64,000 nt of DNA from Salinibacterium sp. ZJ70. Lineage in GTDB: Bacteria > Actinomycetota > Actinomycetes > Actinomycetales > Microbacteriaceae. Shown in pieces: positions 1-8,074 of the stretch. Position 1 is the first letter of the stretch; every line of letters begins with the position of its first letter. The translations under genes were made by a program, and so were the position numbers. The stretch is taken from contig NZ_CP061770.1 of assembly GCF_011751865.2 (NCBI RefSeq), positions 62,001 to 126,000 on the forward strand, in the 5' to 3' direction. Below the pieces are notes generated by a model. It was given only the letters and a program-made list of their open reading frames with translations, was not told the DNA's origin and did no database searches.

Positions 1-1034
1 AGGTGGGTGCGCAGGGCGACGATCGCGGGCGCCGCGGCAGCATCAGCGGCGAACTCGGAGGCCGCTCCCCCGATGATCGCGTGTGCCGCATCGGCGAGAG
101 CGGGGACCGGCGCGTGCAGGGCGAGCAGCTCGAGATCCAGCAGCTCCACATCCGGCACCGCGGCGACGTCGGGATCGACGTTGCGCGGCAGGCCCAGGTC
201 GATGATGAGCAGACGGCCCGTGGGCGCGACATCCTCGGCCGCGACGGTGTAGCGCGAGGTGCAGGTGATGACGACGTCCGCGTCCGCGATGGCGCGGCGG
301 AGCTCCGGCTCGGCGCGCAGACCGTACTTCGCGGCGAACATCTCGGCACGACCCGTGGCCGAGTGGACGCGGATCTCGCCCGCACCCCGCGCCCGCAGTG
401 ACGCGATCGTCGTGGCGGCATAGCGCCCGGTGCCCACGATCAGCACGCGCGCGGTCGACCAGTCGGAGATGCGGCTCGACGCCATGTCGAGGGCGAACCG
501 TGCGAGGCTGCGGTCGGCGCGGCTGACGTCGCTCACCGCGCGCACCGATCGTGAGGTGCGGGCCGCGCGTTGGAACAGTCGGTCGAGGGCGGGGCTCATG
601 GTTCCGACGCGACGTGCATGCTGCGCCGCTCGGAGCACCTGACCGGCGATCTCCTCTTCTCCGACCACCATCGACTCGAGCCCCGCGGTGACCGTGAACA
701 GGTGGCGCACCGCGCCCTCCCCCGTGTGTGCGGCAGCGGTACGGCGCAGACGGTCGGCGTCGATCGTCGCTGTGGCGGTCGCACCTGGGCCGTCGTCGGC
801 GGCCGACACGAGCGCCGAGACGATCGCCTCGCCGGCGAGCACGCTGGGCGCGGGGAGCGGCTCATCGAGATCGAGGTAGGCCTCGAAGCGGTTGCATGTC
901 GAGAGCACGACCGCGCCGCGGACGAAGTCGAGAGATGCGAGGTGGCGCGCCGTCGCATCCGCGGATGTGTGTGACACCCGCTCCAGAAGATCGAAGTCGA
1001 CGTTGCTGTGGCTCGCCGTCAGACAGAAGAGCAC
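1..1034 (-). CDS. hemA: Glutamyl-tRNA reductase, 3' end beyond window
   Basis: First committed enzyme of the C5 heme pathway; it reduces glutamyl-tRNA(Glu) to glutamate-1-semialdehyde, the substrate of HemL encoded at the far end of this cluster. The reading frame is open from a GTG at 1034 to the window edge, so the C-terminus is missing. Near the N-terminus STCNRFE holds the catalytic cysteine, and the visible part covers the catalytic domain and much of the NADPH-binding domain (VLIVGTGRYAA). No Shine-Dalgarno precedes the GTG; TACCAT lies 6 nt upstream (1041-1046), the geometry of a leaderless mRNA. An ATG at 1042 is out of frame. Transcribed away from hemE, with 37 nt between the two starts. 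Confidence 0.93.
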   Translation of the reverse strand, partial: MLFCLTASHSNVDFDLLERVSHTSADATARHLASLDFVRGAVVLSTCNRFEAYLDLDEPLPAPSVLAGEAIVSALVSAADDGPGATATATIDADRLRRTAAAHTGEGAVRHLFTVTAGLESMVVGEEEIAGQVLRAAQHARRVGTMSPALDRLFQRAARTSRSVRAVSDVSRADRSLARFALDMASSRISDWSTARVLIVGTGRYAATTIASLRARGAGEIRVHSATGRAEMFAAKYGLRAEPELRRAIADADVVITCTSRYTVAAEDVAPTGRLLIIDLGLPRNVDPDVAAVPDVELLDLELLALHAPVPALADAAHAIIGGAASEFAADAAAAPAIVALRTH

Positions 1035-1040
1035 CGGGTC

Positions 1041-1046
1041 ATGGTA
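1041..1046 (-). promoter_or_regulatory. Candidate -10 box of hemA (TACCAT)
   Basis: TACCAT on the minus strand ends 6 nt before the hemA GTG, so transcription would begin at or next to the start codon. No convincing -35 is visible. On the opposite strand CAAGAT (1060-1065) sits at the same distance before the hemE GTG, so two back-to-back start signals may share the 37-nt gap. Confidence 0.45.
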
Positions 1047-1071
1047 CGGGCGCGGGTGACAAGATGGCTGA

Positions 1072-2127
1072 GTGCTCTCCAGAGAACATCCCCTGACCGA
1101 CGGGCGCACCAGCTCGGCCCCCGTGATCCGTGCGCTGCGCGGCGACCGTCCCGCGCGCACCCCCGTCTGGTTCATGCGCCAGGCTGGGCGTTCGCTGCCC
1201 GAGTACCGGGAGTCGCGCGCCGGTGTCGACATGCTCGACGCGTGCCTCACCCCGGAGCTCGCGGCTGAGATCACCCTGCAGCCGGTGCGGCGTCACGGCG
1301 TGGACGCGGCGATCCTGTTCAGCGACATCGTCATCCCCGTGCTCCTCGCCGGCGTCGACGTGAAGATCGCGCCCGGCCGCGGCCCGGTGCTCGAGGATCC
1401 GATCCGATCGGCATCGGATGTGCTGCGACTGCGCCCGCTCGATCCGGAAGCCCTCGAGCCGATCCGCGAGGCGGTGCGCCTCGTCGTCGCCGAGCTCGGC
1501 GAGACTCCGCTCATCGCCTTCGGAGGTGCGCCCTTCACGCTCGCCTCCTACCTCGTGGAGGGTGGCCCGTCGAAGGACCAGCTGCGAGCTCGCTCCATGA
1601 TGTACGCCGATCCGCATGCATGGGCGTCGCTGCTCAACTGGTGCGCCGACGTGACGGGGGCGTTCATGCGCGCTCAGGTGGAGGCCGGGGCGAGCGCCGC
1701 GCAGCTCTTCGACTCCTGGGTGGGCTCGCTCTCGGTGCGCGACTATCAGCGTCGTGTCGCCCCGCACTCGAAGCGCGCGTTCGATGCGCTCCGCGGCCTC
1801 GATGTGCCGCGCATCCACTTCGGCGTCGGCTCGGGCGAGGTGCTGCACCTGCTGCCGGGCATCGGCGCCGATGCGGTGGGCGTCGACTGGCGGCTCCCCC
1901 TGGACGTCGCCAACGAACGGCTCGGCGGGCGTGTGCCGCTCCAGGGCAACATCGACCCCGCCCTGCTCTTCGCGCCGTGGCGCACGCTGCACGCTCACGT
2001 GGAGGATGTGCTCGATCGTGGACGCGAGGCACCTGCGCATGTCGTGAACCTCGGCCACGGCGTGCCGCCGGAGACCGATCCTGATGTGCTGACCCGCATC
2101 GTGGAGCTCGTGCATGCCCGCGGCTGA
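1072..2127 (+). CDS. hemE: Uroporphyrinogen decarboxylase
   Basis: Decarboxylates the four acetate side chains of uroporphyrinogen III to give coproporphyrinogen III. The 351-residue product has the family signature near the N-terminus (PVWFMRQAGRSLPEYR) and the conserved NLGHGVPPETDPD segment near the C-terminus. The GTG at 1072 is chosen because it leaves a normal N-terminus before the RALRG motif; a later in-frame GTG (1123) would cut into conserved sequence. CAAGAT lies 6 nt upstream and there is no Shine-Dalgarno. It overlaps hemY by 14 nt, and opens the rightward heme cluster. Confidence 0.95.
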   Translation: MLSREHPLTDGRTSSAPVIRALRGDRPARTPVWFMRQAGRSLPEYRESRAGVDMLDACLTPELAAEITLQPVRRHGVDAAILFSDIVIPVLLAGVDVKIAPGRGPVLEDPIRSASDVLRLRPLDPEALEPIREAVRLVVAELGETPLIAFGGAPFTLASYLVEGGPSKDQLRARSMMYADPHAWASLLNWCADVTGAFMRAQVEAGASAAQLFDSWVGSLSVRDYQRRVAPHSKRAFDALRGLDVPRIHFGVGSGEVLHLLPGIGADAVGVDWRLPLDVANERLGGRVPLQGNIDPALLFAPWRTLHAHVEDVLDRGREAPAHVVNLGHGVPPETDPDVLTRIVELVHARG

Positions 2128-3394
2128 GGCGACGCGCCCGGTGATCGTGGTCGGCGGAGGGATCGCCGGTCTCGTCGTCGCGCGCGAGCTCGTGCTGGCG
2201 GGTCGCGAGGTGGTCCTGCTCGAGAAGTCGGATCGGCTGGGCGGCCAGGTCGCGAAGCATTCCGTTGCGGGCATAGAACTCGACGCGGGGGCCGAGGCGT
2301 TCTCGACTCGGGGCACGGCGATCCCCGAGCTGCTCACCTCGCTCGGCCTCGCCGACGATGTCGTGCGCCCGTCGGGCGACTCTGCCTGGGTGCATCGTGC
2401 GCACCGTGGAGCGGTTCCTCTGCCCGCCACGAGCCTGCTGGGCATCCCGGCGGTTCCCCTGGCGGCGGACGTGATCGCCGCCATCGGAATGGGCGGCGCG
2501 CTCCGTGCTCAGATGGATGCGCTCCTTCCGTCGTTCGTGGGCGGGAAGGCGACCTCGCTCGGCGACCTCGTGCGACGCCGGATGGGGCGTGCGGTTCACG
2601 ATGAGCTCGTCGCACCCGTGGTGCGGGGGGTGCACTCGCTCACTCCCGACGAGCTGCCTATCGACCGCGCGCACCCGCGCCTCGCTGCCTCGCTCGTCGC
2701 CGCCGGAAGCCTGGCGCATGCCGTGCGCCGGCTACGCGGCGACGCCCCCGGTGGCACACTCGTGGCGACGCTGCGCGGCGGACTCTTCCGCCTCGCGGAC
2801 GCGCTCGAATCCGAGATGCACCGCTTCGGGGTGGACGTGCGCACGCGTACGGAGGTCGTCGAGCTCGACGCGGAAGGCGTCACCACCGCGACGGGCGAGC
2901 GCATCGAGGGCGAGGTGCTCCTCGCCGCGGCGGGGGGCACGGGTGTGCCGCGCACGCGCGTGCAGATCGCCACTCTCGCGCTCGACGCACCCCAGCTCGC
3001 CTCCGCCCCGCGCGGCACAGGGGTGCTGGTGGGGGCAGGCGTCACGGATGTCGCCGCTCGCGCACTCACGCATGTCACGGCGAAGTGGCCCTGGCTCGCC
3101 GAGAGCACTCCCCTTCAGGTGCTGCGGCTCTCGTATGACGCCGGCATCGAGGTGACTCCCGAGCGCGCGCGAGCCGACGCCGAGGTGCTGCTGGGACAGC
3201 CCATCCCCGCCCCCGTGGACAGCGCGATCGTCGCGTGGGAGCGCGCGGGCCGCCGGATGGACTCGTCACATGCCATTGACGGAATGCATTGCGTAGGGGA
3301 GGCTGAATCCGGGACGGGTCTCGCCGCCGTCGTCGCGCTAGCACGTGAGGTCGGCCGACGAAACCCCCCGGTCCCCGCCGACCCTGACGGGTAG
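2114..3394 (+). CDS. hemY: Coproporphyrinogen III oxidase (HemY/CgoX type)
   Basis: FAD-dependent oxidase of 426 residues. An N-terminal dinucleotide-binding motif VIVVGGGIAGLVVARE (about residues 9-24) and a C-terminal FAD-closing segment (MHCVGEAESGTGLAAVV) place it in the protoporphyrinogen/coproporphyrinogen oxidase family. Because HemQ and HemH lie downstream and no HemN/HemF is present in the window, the physiological substrate is probably coproporphyrinogen III, oxidised to coproporphyrin III, as known for Gram-positive bacteria. The ATG at 2114 lies inside the end of hemE, implying coupled translation. Confidence 0.92.
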   Translation: MPAAEATRPVIVVGGGIAGLVVARELVLAGREVVLLEKSDRLGGQVAKHSVAGIELDAGAEAFSTRGTAIPELLTSLGLADDVVRPSGDSAWVHRAHRGAVPLPATSLLGIPAVPLAADVIAAIGMGGALRAQMDALLPSFVGGKATSLGDLVRRRMGRAVHDELVAPVVRGVHSLTPDELPIDRAHPRLAASLVAAGSLAHAVRRLRGDAPGGTLVATLRGGLFRLADALESEMHRFGVDVRTRTEVVELDAEGVTTATGERIEGEVLLAAAGGTGVPRTRVQIATLALDAPQLASAPRGTGVLVGAGVTDVAARALTHVTAKWPWLAESTPLQVLRLSYDAGIEVTPERARADAEVLLGQPIPAPVDSAIVAWERAGRRMDSSHAIDGMHCVGEAESGTGLAAVVALAREVGRRNPPVPADPDG

Positions 3395-3460
3395 TCGACG
3401 GATAGTCTGGGCGTGGCCCCACATGGCACACCGCGTCATCCGCGGAGAATGGAGCACCCC

Positions 3461-3814
3461 ATGAAAGGCAAGATCCTCTTCGTCGCTGGACTCGGCGTCG
3501 GATACGTGCTCGGCACACGCGCCGGTCGTCAGCGCTACGAGCAGATGAAGTCCACCGCGCTGAACTTCTGGAACCAGCCAGGCGTGCAGCGGCGCGTCGA
3601 CGAGGTGCAGGACTTCGTGAAGGACAAGGCGCCCGACGTCGTCGAATTCGTCTCCGATGGAGCGAAGAAGGTCGCCGCGCAGGTCACCGGTCGCAACAGC
3701 ACGAAGAGCACCTCGAAGAGCTCGTCCTCGAGCACGAAGAGCTCCACGGCCGGCAAGCCGTCCTCCTCGTCGAGCACGACCTCGCAGAAGCCGAGCTCGT
3801 CGTCGGGTTCCTGA
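3461..3814 (+). CDS. Small YtxH-like membrane-associated protein
   Basis: A 117-residue protein. An N-terminal hydrophobic Gly-rich helix (ILFVAGLGVGYVLGTRAGR) is followed by an amphipathic stretch and a low-complexity Ser/Thr/Lys tail over about the last 45 residues. This resembles the YtxH/general-stress group of small envelope proteins; the function is unknown. The ATG at 3461 is chosen because GGAG (3451-3454) lies 6 nt upstream; a GTG at 3413 would add a non-conserved leader. A TAGTCT box at 3403-3408 may drive a separate promoter within the heme cluster. The next gene starts 1 nt after the stop. Confidence 0.7.
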   Translation: MKGKILFVAGLGVGYVLGTRAGRQRYEQMKSTALNFWNQPGVQRRVDEVQDFVKDKAPDVVEFVSDGAKKVAAQVTGRNSTKSTSKSSSSSTKSSTAGKPSSSSSTTSQKPSSSSGS

Positions 3815-3815
3815 G

Positions 3816-4247
3816 ATGACCGATCAGACCACTCGGCCGACCCCCGGGGCCGCTCGCCCGAAGCGCTCGCTCTTCGAGCTGCTCGGGAGCCTGCCTGATC
3901 AGGTCCGCGAGCTCGTGCAGCGCGAGATCGACCTCGTCAAGGCGGAGGTCATCGAGAAGGTCAAGGCGATCGGCACGGGCGCGGGTCTGCTCGTCGGCGC
4001 GGCGATCGTCGCGGTGCTGTTCGTCGGCGTGCTGCTGAGTCTCGCCATCATCGGACTCAGCTATGTGCTCCCCGCGTGGGCCGCTGCGCTCATCGTCGCG
4101 GGAGTCCTGCTCATCGTCGCGATCGTGCTCGCGCTTCTCGGCAAGCGCAAGCTCGACCAGGGACTGCCGCCTGTCCCCACCGAATCCATCGAATCGATCC
4201 GCAAGGACGTCAGCGCCGTCACCGGGCGCGGAAAGCGAGGAATGTGA
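3816..4247 (+). CDS. Actinobacterial holin-X-like membrane protein
   Basis: A 143-residue protein with an amphipathic N-terminal helix (SLFELLGSLPDQVRELVQRE), two strongly hydrophobic segments near residues 55-80 and 88-108, and a basic C-terminus. This layout matches the 'phage holin family' (Actinobacterial Holin-X), which despite its name is a common chromosomal envelope protein. The ATG at 3816 is chosen over earlier in-frame starts because those run through the preceding gene in another frame. It overlaps the next gene by one base (TGATG). No phage genes are nearby. Confidence 0.75.
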   Translation: MTDQTTRPTPGAARPKRSLFELLGSLPDQVRELVQREIDLVKAEVIEKVKAIGTGAGLLVGAAIVAVLFVGVLLSLAIIGLSYVLPAWAAALIVAGVLLIVAIVLALLGKRKLDQGLPPVPTESIESIRKDVSAVTGRGKRGM

Positions 4248-4486
4248 TGAACGACACCACCGCAAGCGCGAAGGCAGCCGCAGAGTCTGCTCGCCGCCAG
4301 GTCGCCGACACCCTCGAAGCCCTCGAGGACAAGTTCGACATCCCCGCCCGCACGACGGAGCTCGTCGAGAAGGCCAAGGTCGCCTACGAGCGCAACCCGG
4401 TTCCGTGGATCGTCGGGGCGGCCGCCGTGGGCGTCATCGCCGTGGGCCTCGTCGCCTGGGCGATCTTCGGCGGCGACGACGACTGA
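4247..4486 (+). CDS. DUF3618-like small membrane protein
   Basis: A 79-residue protein with an N-terminal helical region typical of DUF3618 (ESARRQVADTLEALEDKFDI), one membrane helix (WIVGAAAVGVIAVGLVAWAIF) and an acidic GDDD end. It forms a tight trio with the two preceding genes; such trios are common in actinobacteria and are thought to act in the envelope, but the role is not established. The trio sits between hemY and hemQ, so it is probably co-transcribed with heme genes. Confidence 0.75.
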   Translation: MNDTTASAKAAAESARRQVADTLEALEDKFDIPARTTELVEKAKVAYERNPVPWIVGAAAVGVIAVGLVAWAIFGGDDD

Positions 4487-4525
4487 CGATTTCGCGACCC
4501 ACCCGACCGGGGGGAGGATAGGCAC

Positions 4526-5221
4526 GTGACGAGCGAGCCCTCCTCCGTGTCCGATTCCGACCACACCGATTCCCTCGGGTTCACCCTCTGGGCTGTCTGG
4601 CGCCGCCCTGTCGGGGAGTCGCGCGCTGCCGACGTGACGGGGCTCGCTGAGGCTGTCGCAGGCGTGGAGCATGACGGCGTCGTGGTGCGCGGCTTCTACG
4701 ACGTGTCGGGGCTGCGCGCCGACGCCGACCTCATGGTCTGGCTCACCGGGACGAGTGCCGAGGAGCTGCAGACTGCTCTGCGGGCGATCCGCCGGGTGCC
4801 CGCGATCGCGGCACTCGAGCCCACCTGGAACGCGCTGGGTGTGCATCGCGAGGCCGAGTTCAGCCGCTCGCACTCCCCCAGCTTCATGCGCGGACTCCCG
4901 CCGAAGAAATGGGTCACCGTCTACCCCTTCGTGCGCAGCTACGACTGGTACCTGCTGCCCGATGACGAGCGCCGCGCGATGCTCGCCGATCATGGGCGCA
5001 AGGGGTCCGAGTATCCGAGCGTGCAGGCCAACACGGTCGCGAGCTTCGCACTCGGCGACTACGAGTGGCTGCTGGCGCTCGAAGCGGATGAGGTGATCGA
5101 TCTCGTCGACCTCATGCGGCACCTGCGGCAGACGGAGGCCCGCCGCCACGTGCGCGAGGAGGTGCCGTTCTTCACCGGGCGCCGCCTCGCGATCCCCGAG
5201 GTGGCGGAGGTGCTTTCGTGA
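4526..5221 (+). CDS. hemQ: Coproheme decarboxylase (ChdC/HemQ)
   Basis: Last enzyme of the coproporphyrin-dependent pathway; it converts coproheme to heme b with hydrogen peroxide. It is a 231-residue chlorite-dismutase-fold protein. The radical tyrosine is in TVYPFVRSYDWY (Y133), the probable proximal heme ligand is in MLADHG (H156), and H116 in FSRSH matches the distal histidine of actinobacterial enzymes. The GTG at 4526 has GGAGG (4513-4517) 8 nt upstream. It overlaps hemH by 4 nt (GTGA). Confidence 0.93.
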   Translation: MTSEPSSVSDSDHTDSLGFTLWAVWRRPVGESRAADVTGLAEAVAGVEHDGVVVRGFYDVSGLRADADLMVWLTGTSAEELQTALRAIRRVPAIAALEPTWNALGVHREAEFSRSHSPSFMRGLPPKKWVTVYPFVRSYDWYLLPDDERRAMLADHGRKGSEYPSVQANTVASFALGDYEWLLALEADEVIDLVDLMRHLRQTEARRHVREEVPFFTGRRLAIPEVAEVLS

Positions 5222-6393
5222 CGATCGCCGACGGCGAGGTGCCGGGCGTCGTGCTCGCGGCGAGTGACGCGGCCGCATCCGGGCACTGCCACGTCGAGGT
5301 TCCTGTCGCGTACGACGCGGTCGTCCTCGCCGGATTCGGGGGTCCGGAGGGCCAGGACGACGTCATCCCGTTCCTCCGCAATGTGACGCGCGGACGCGGC
5401 ATCCCGGACGAGCGCCTCGAAGAGGTGGCGCACCACTACCGGCACTTCGGCGGGGTGAGCCCCATCAACCAGCACAACCGCGAGCTGAGGGCGGCTCTCG
5501 AGGCGGAGCTCGCGAGCCGCGGCATCGACCTTCCGGTGATCTGGGGCAACCGGAACTGGGACCCGTATCTCAGCGAGGCCCTGCAGGAGGCCCACGACCG
5601 CGGCTTCCGCACCGTGCTCGGGCTCGCGACGAGCGCCTACTCGAGCTTCTCCAGCTGCCGTCAGTACCGGGAGGACTTCGCGCTCGCGCTCGAGCAGACC
5701 GGGCTCATGGGCGAGCTGAAGGTCGACAAGGTGCGCCAGTTCTTCGACCACCCCGGGTTCGTCACTCCGTTCACGGAGGGCGTGCGCGAGGCGATCGCGG
5801 ACTTCATGGCCCGCGGGTTCGCGATCGACGAGATCCACGTGCTCTTCTCGACGCACTCCATCCCCACCGCCGACGCCCAGCGCTCGGGTCCGCGCACGAT
5901 GGACTTCGGCGACGGAGGCGCCTATGCCGCGCAGCACCGGGCGGTGGCCGAGGTCGTCATGCGCGAGGTCGGCTCCGGAGCGGCGTGGCAGCTCGTCTAC
6001 CAGTCGCGATCGGGTCCGCCGACGCAGCCATGGCTCGAGCCCGACATCAACGATGCGATCGCCGAGCTGCCCGCACAGGGGGCGAAGGCTGTCGTGGTCG
6101 TTCCCCTCGGGTTCGTGAGCGACCACATGGAGGTGCTCTGGGATCTCGACACCGAGGCGATGGAGTCGTGCGAGGAGGCGGGTCTCGCCGTCATCCGCAC
6201 GCCCACGCCGGGGGCGCATCCGGTCTACGTCGCCGGGCTCGCGGATCTCGTGCTCGAGCGCGTGAACGGCACGCCGAAGGCGGACCGCCCCGCGTGCACG
6301 GAACTCGGACCCTGGTTCGATGTGTGCCGTCCGGGATGCTGTGAGAATGTTCGGGCCGGGTTCAAGCCGGCTGTCGCGGGGGTGGCGCCATGA
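5218..6393 (+). CDS. hemH: Coproporphyrin ferrochelatase with [2Fe-2S] cysteines
   Basis: Inserts ferrous iron into coproporphyrin III (CpfC in current naming). The 391-residue product has the catalytic histidine in STHSIP (H213). Cysteine 147 (SSFSSCRQY) and four C-terminal cysteines (C360, C370, C374, C375) fit the cluster-binding pattern known for actinobacterial ferrochelatases. A tail of about 15 residues follows the cysteines. GTG 5218 overlaps the hemQ stop, and its own stop overlaps hemC (ATGA), so translation is probably coupled across the block. Confidence 0.94.
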   Translation: MTIADGEVPGVVLAASDAAASGHCHVEVPVAYDAVVLAGFGGPEGQDDVIPFLRNVTRGRGIPDERLEEVAHHYRHFGGVSPINQHNRELRAALEAELASRGIDLPVIWGNRNWDPYLSEALQEAHDRGFRTVLGLATSAYSSFSSCRQYREDFALALEQTGLMGELKVDKVRQFFDHPGFVTPFTEGVREAIADFMARGFAIDEIHVLFSTHSIPTADAQRSGPRTMDFGDGGAYAAQHRAVAEVVMREVGSGAAWQLVYQSRSGPPTQPWLEPDINDAIAELPAQGAKAVVVVPLGFVSDHMEVLWDLDTEAMESCEEAGLAVIRTPTPGAHPVYVAGLADLVLERVNGTPKADRPACTELGPWFDVCRPGCCENVRAGFKPAVAGVAP

Positions 6394-7307
6394 GTGCTCT
6401 GAGAATCGGAACGCGAGCGAGCGCGCTGGCGATGGCGCAGGCGGGGATCATCGCCGAGAAGCTCGGCGGCGAGCTCGTGCCGATCGAGTCGGACGGCGAC
6501 CGCACGAGCGAGTCGCTCGCGCAGCTGGGCGGGACGGGTGTCTTCGCGGCCGCGCTCCGCGAGGCGCTTCTCGCCGGCGAGGTCGACGCGGTCGTCCACT
6601 CGTTCAAGGACCTTCCGACGGCGCCTCTCGACGGGCTCGTCGTCGCGGCCGTGCCGAAGCGCGCCGATGCCCGCGATGCCCTGTGCTCTGCGGGCGGCCT
6701 GCGCCTGGAAGAGCTGCCCGAGGGTGCCCGCGTGGGAACCGGCTCGCCTCGTCGGCGTGCGCAGCTGCTGTCGCGTCGCCCGGATCTCGACGTCGTCGAC
6801 ATCCGCGGCAACGTCGACACGCGACTCGCGCGGCTCGACGCGGAGGACGAGGAGCGTCGGCTCGACGCCGTCGTGCTCGCCGCGGCCGGGCTCGAGCGTC
6901 TGGGGCGCACCGATGCCATCGCGGAGCGTTTCGATCTGACCCCCTGGCCCACCGCACCCGGGCAGGGTGCGCTCGCGGTCGAGACCCGACGCGGCGACGA
7001 GAAGCGCGTCGCGAAGCTCGACCACCGCACCACGCGCCTCACAGCCGAGACCGAGCGCGCTGTGCTCGCGCGTCTCGACGCCGGGTGCGCAGCGCCCCTG
7101 GGCGTGACGGCGATGCTCGACGACGGGCTCCTGTTCGTCTCGGCGCGCATCTACGCGCTCGACGGTTCCGCGTCGCTCACCTCGTCGCACGCCGCATACC
7201 CGGAGGACAGCCGCGATCCGGCCGGCGAGCTCGCGCAGCGCGTGGCTGATGAGCTCTTCGCGGCGGGCGCCGCCGATCTCGCGCCCCTCGGCAGGGGGCA
7301 GGCGTGA
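6390..7307 (+). CDS. hemC: Porphobilinogen deaminase
   Basis: Hydroxymethylbilane synthase; it joins four porphobilinogen units. The 305-residue protein starts with the typical LRIGTRASALAMAQA and carries the dipyrromethane-cofactor cysteine in LDAGCAAPLG (C233). HSFKDLPT and the arginine-rich GTGSPRRRAQL substrate-binding segment are intact. ATG 6390 overlaps hemH by 4 nt and the stop overlaps hemD by 4 nt. Confidence 0.95.
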   Translation: MSALRIGTRASALAMAQAGIIAEKLGGELVPIESDGDRTSESLAQLGGTGVFAAALREALLAGEVDAVVHSFKDLPTAPLDGLVVAAVPKRADARDALCSAGGLRLEELPEGARVGTGSPRRRAQLLSRRPDLDVVDIRGNVDTRLARLDAEDEERRLDAVVLAAAGLERLGRTDAIAERFDLTPWPTAPGQGALAVETRRGDEKRVAKLDHRTTRLTAETERAVLARLDAGCAAPLGVTAMLDDGLLFVSARIYALDGSASLTSSHAAYPEDSRDPAGELAQRVADELFAAGAADLAPLGRGQA

Positions 7308-8074
7308 CCGACGCGAAGGCCACCAAGACGCTGACCGGCTGGCGCATCCTCGTGCCGCGCGGCGGCAAGTGGGGCGATGGTGTCGCGGCGACGGTGCGCG
7401 CGCACGGGGGCATCCCGGTGATCGCACCGCTCCTCAACTTCGCGAGCACCGAGGACCCGGTGGCGCTCGCCAACACCCTGCACGAGCTCGCCGACGGCCA
7501 GTACGCCTGGCTCGTGGTGACGAGTGCGACCACCGTGGATGTGCTCGTGAGCCAGCGGGTCGCCGTTCCGGACTCGACGCGCATCGCGGCTGTCGGCGAG
7601 ACGACCGCCGCGGCGCTGCAGCTCTCCGGCTATCGCGTGGACTTCGTGCCGAGCGCCGACAACTCGGCGCGCGGGCTCGTGAAGGAATGGCCCGTCGCGG
7701 GCGAGACCGGCGGCCGCGTGCTCGTGCCGCAGTCTGATCTCGCCGAGCCGACGCTCATCGCTGGCCTGCACAAGCTGGGCTTCCAGGTGGAGTCGGTGAA
7801 CGCCTACCGCACCGTGGGCGTTCCCGTCACCGACAAGGTGAAGGCGGATGCCGCCTCCGGCCGCATTCGGGCGATCCTCGTGACCTCCGGATCGGTCGCA
7901 CGGCAGGTGGCCGAGCAGCTCGCACCGCTCCCGGAGGAGACGGTGATGGCGTGCATCGGTCCGCGCACGGCATTCGACACGCGTGCCGCGGGTCTGCCCG
8001 TGCACGTGATCGCCGAGGAGCGGAGCGTCGAGTCGCTGCTCGAGGGACTCGCGGAGTACGCGGAGTCGGAGTGA
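7304..8074 (+). CDS. hemD: Uroporphyrinogen-III synthase
   Basis: Closes and inverts ring D of hydroxymethylbilane. The 256-residue protein belongs to the poorly conserved HemD family; recognisable are the N-terminal ILVPRGGKWGD, the mid-protein VTSATTVDVL and the second-domain VTSGSVAR segments. The position between hemC and hemB with 4-nt overlaps on both sides supports the call. The GTG start is inside the hemC stop. Confidence 0.88.
   Translation: MTDAKATKTLTGWRILVPRGGKWGDGVAATVRAHGGIPVIAPLLNFASTEDPVALANTLHELADGQYAWLVVTSATTVDVLVSQRVAVPDSTRIAAVGETTAAALQLSGYRVDFVPSADNSARGLVKEWPVAGETGGRVLVPQSDLAEPTLIAGLHKLGFQVESVNAYRTVGVPVTDKVKADAASGRIRAILVTSGSVARQVAEQLAPLPEETVMACIGPRTAFDTRAAGLPVHVIAEERSVESLLEGLAEYAESE

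Noticed and set aside
3816..4247. Prophage remnant suggested by a holin-family gene
   Set aside because: This holin-X type is a common chromosomal envelope protein; no other phage gene or attachment site is nearby.
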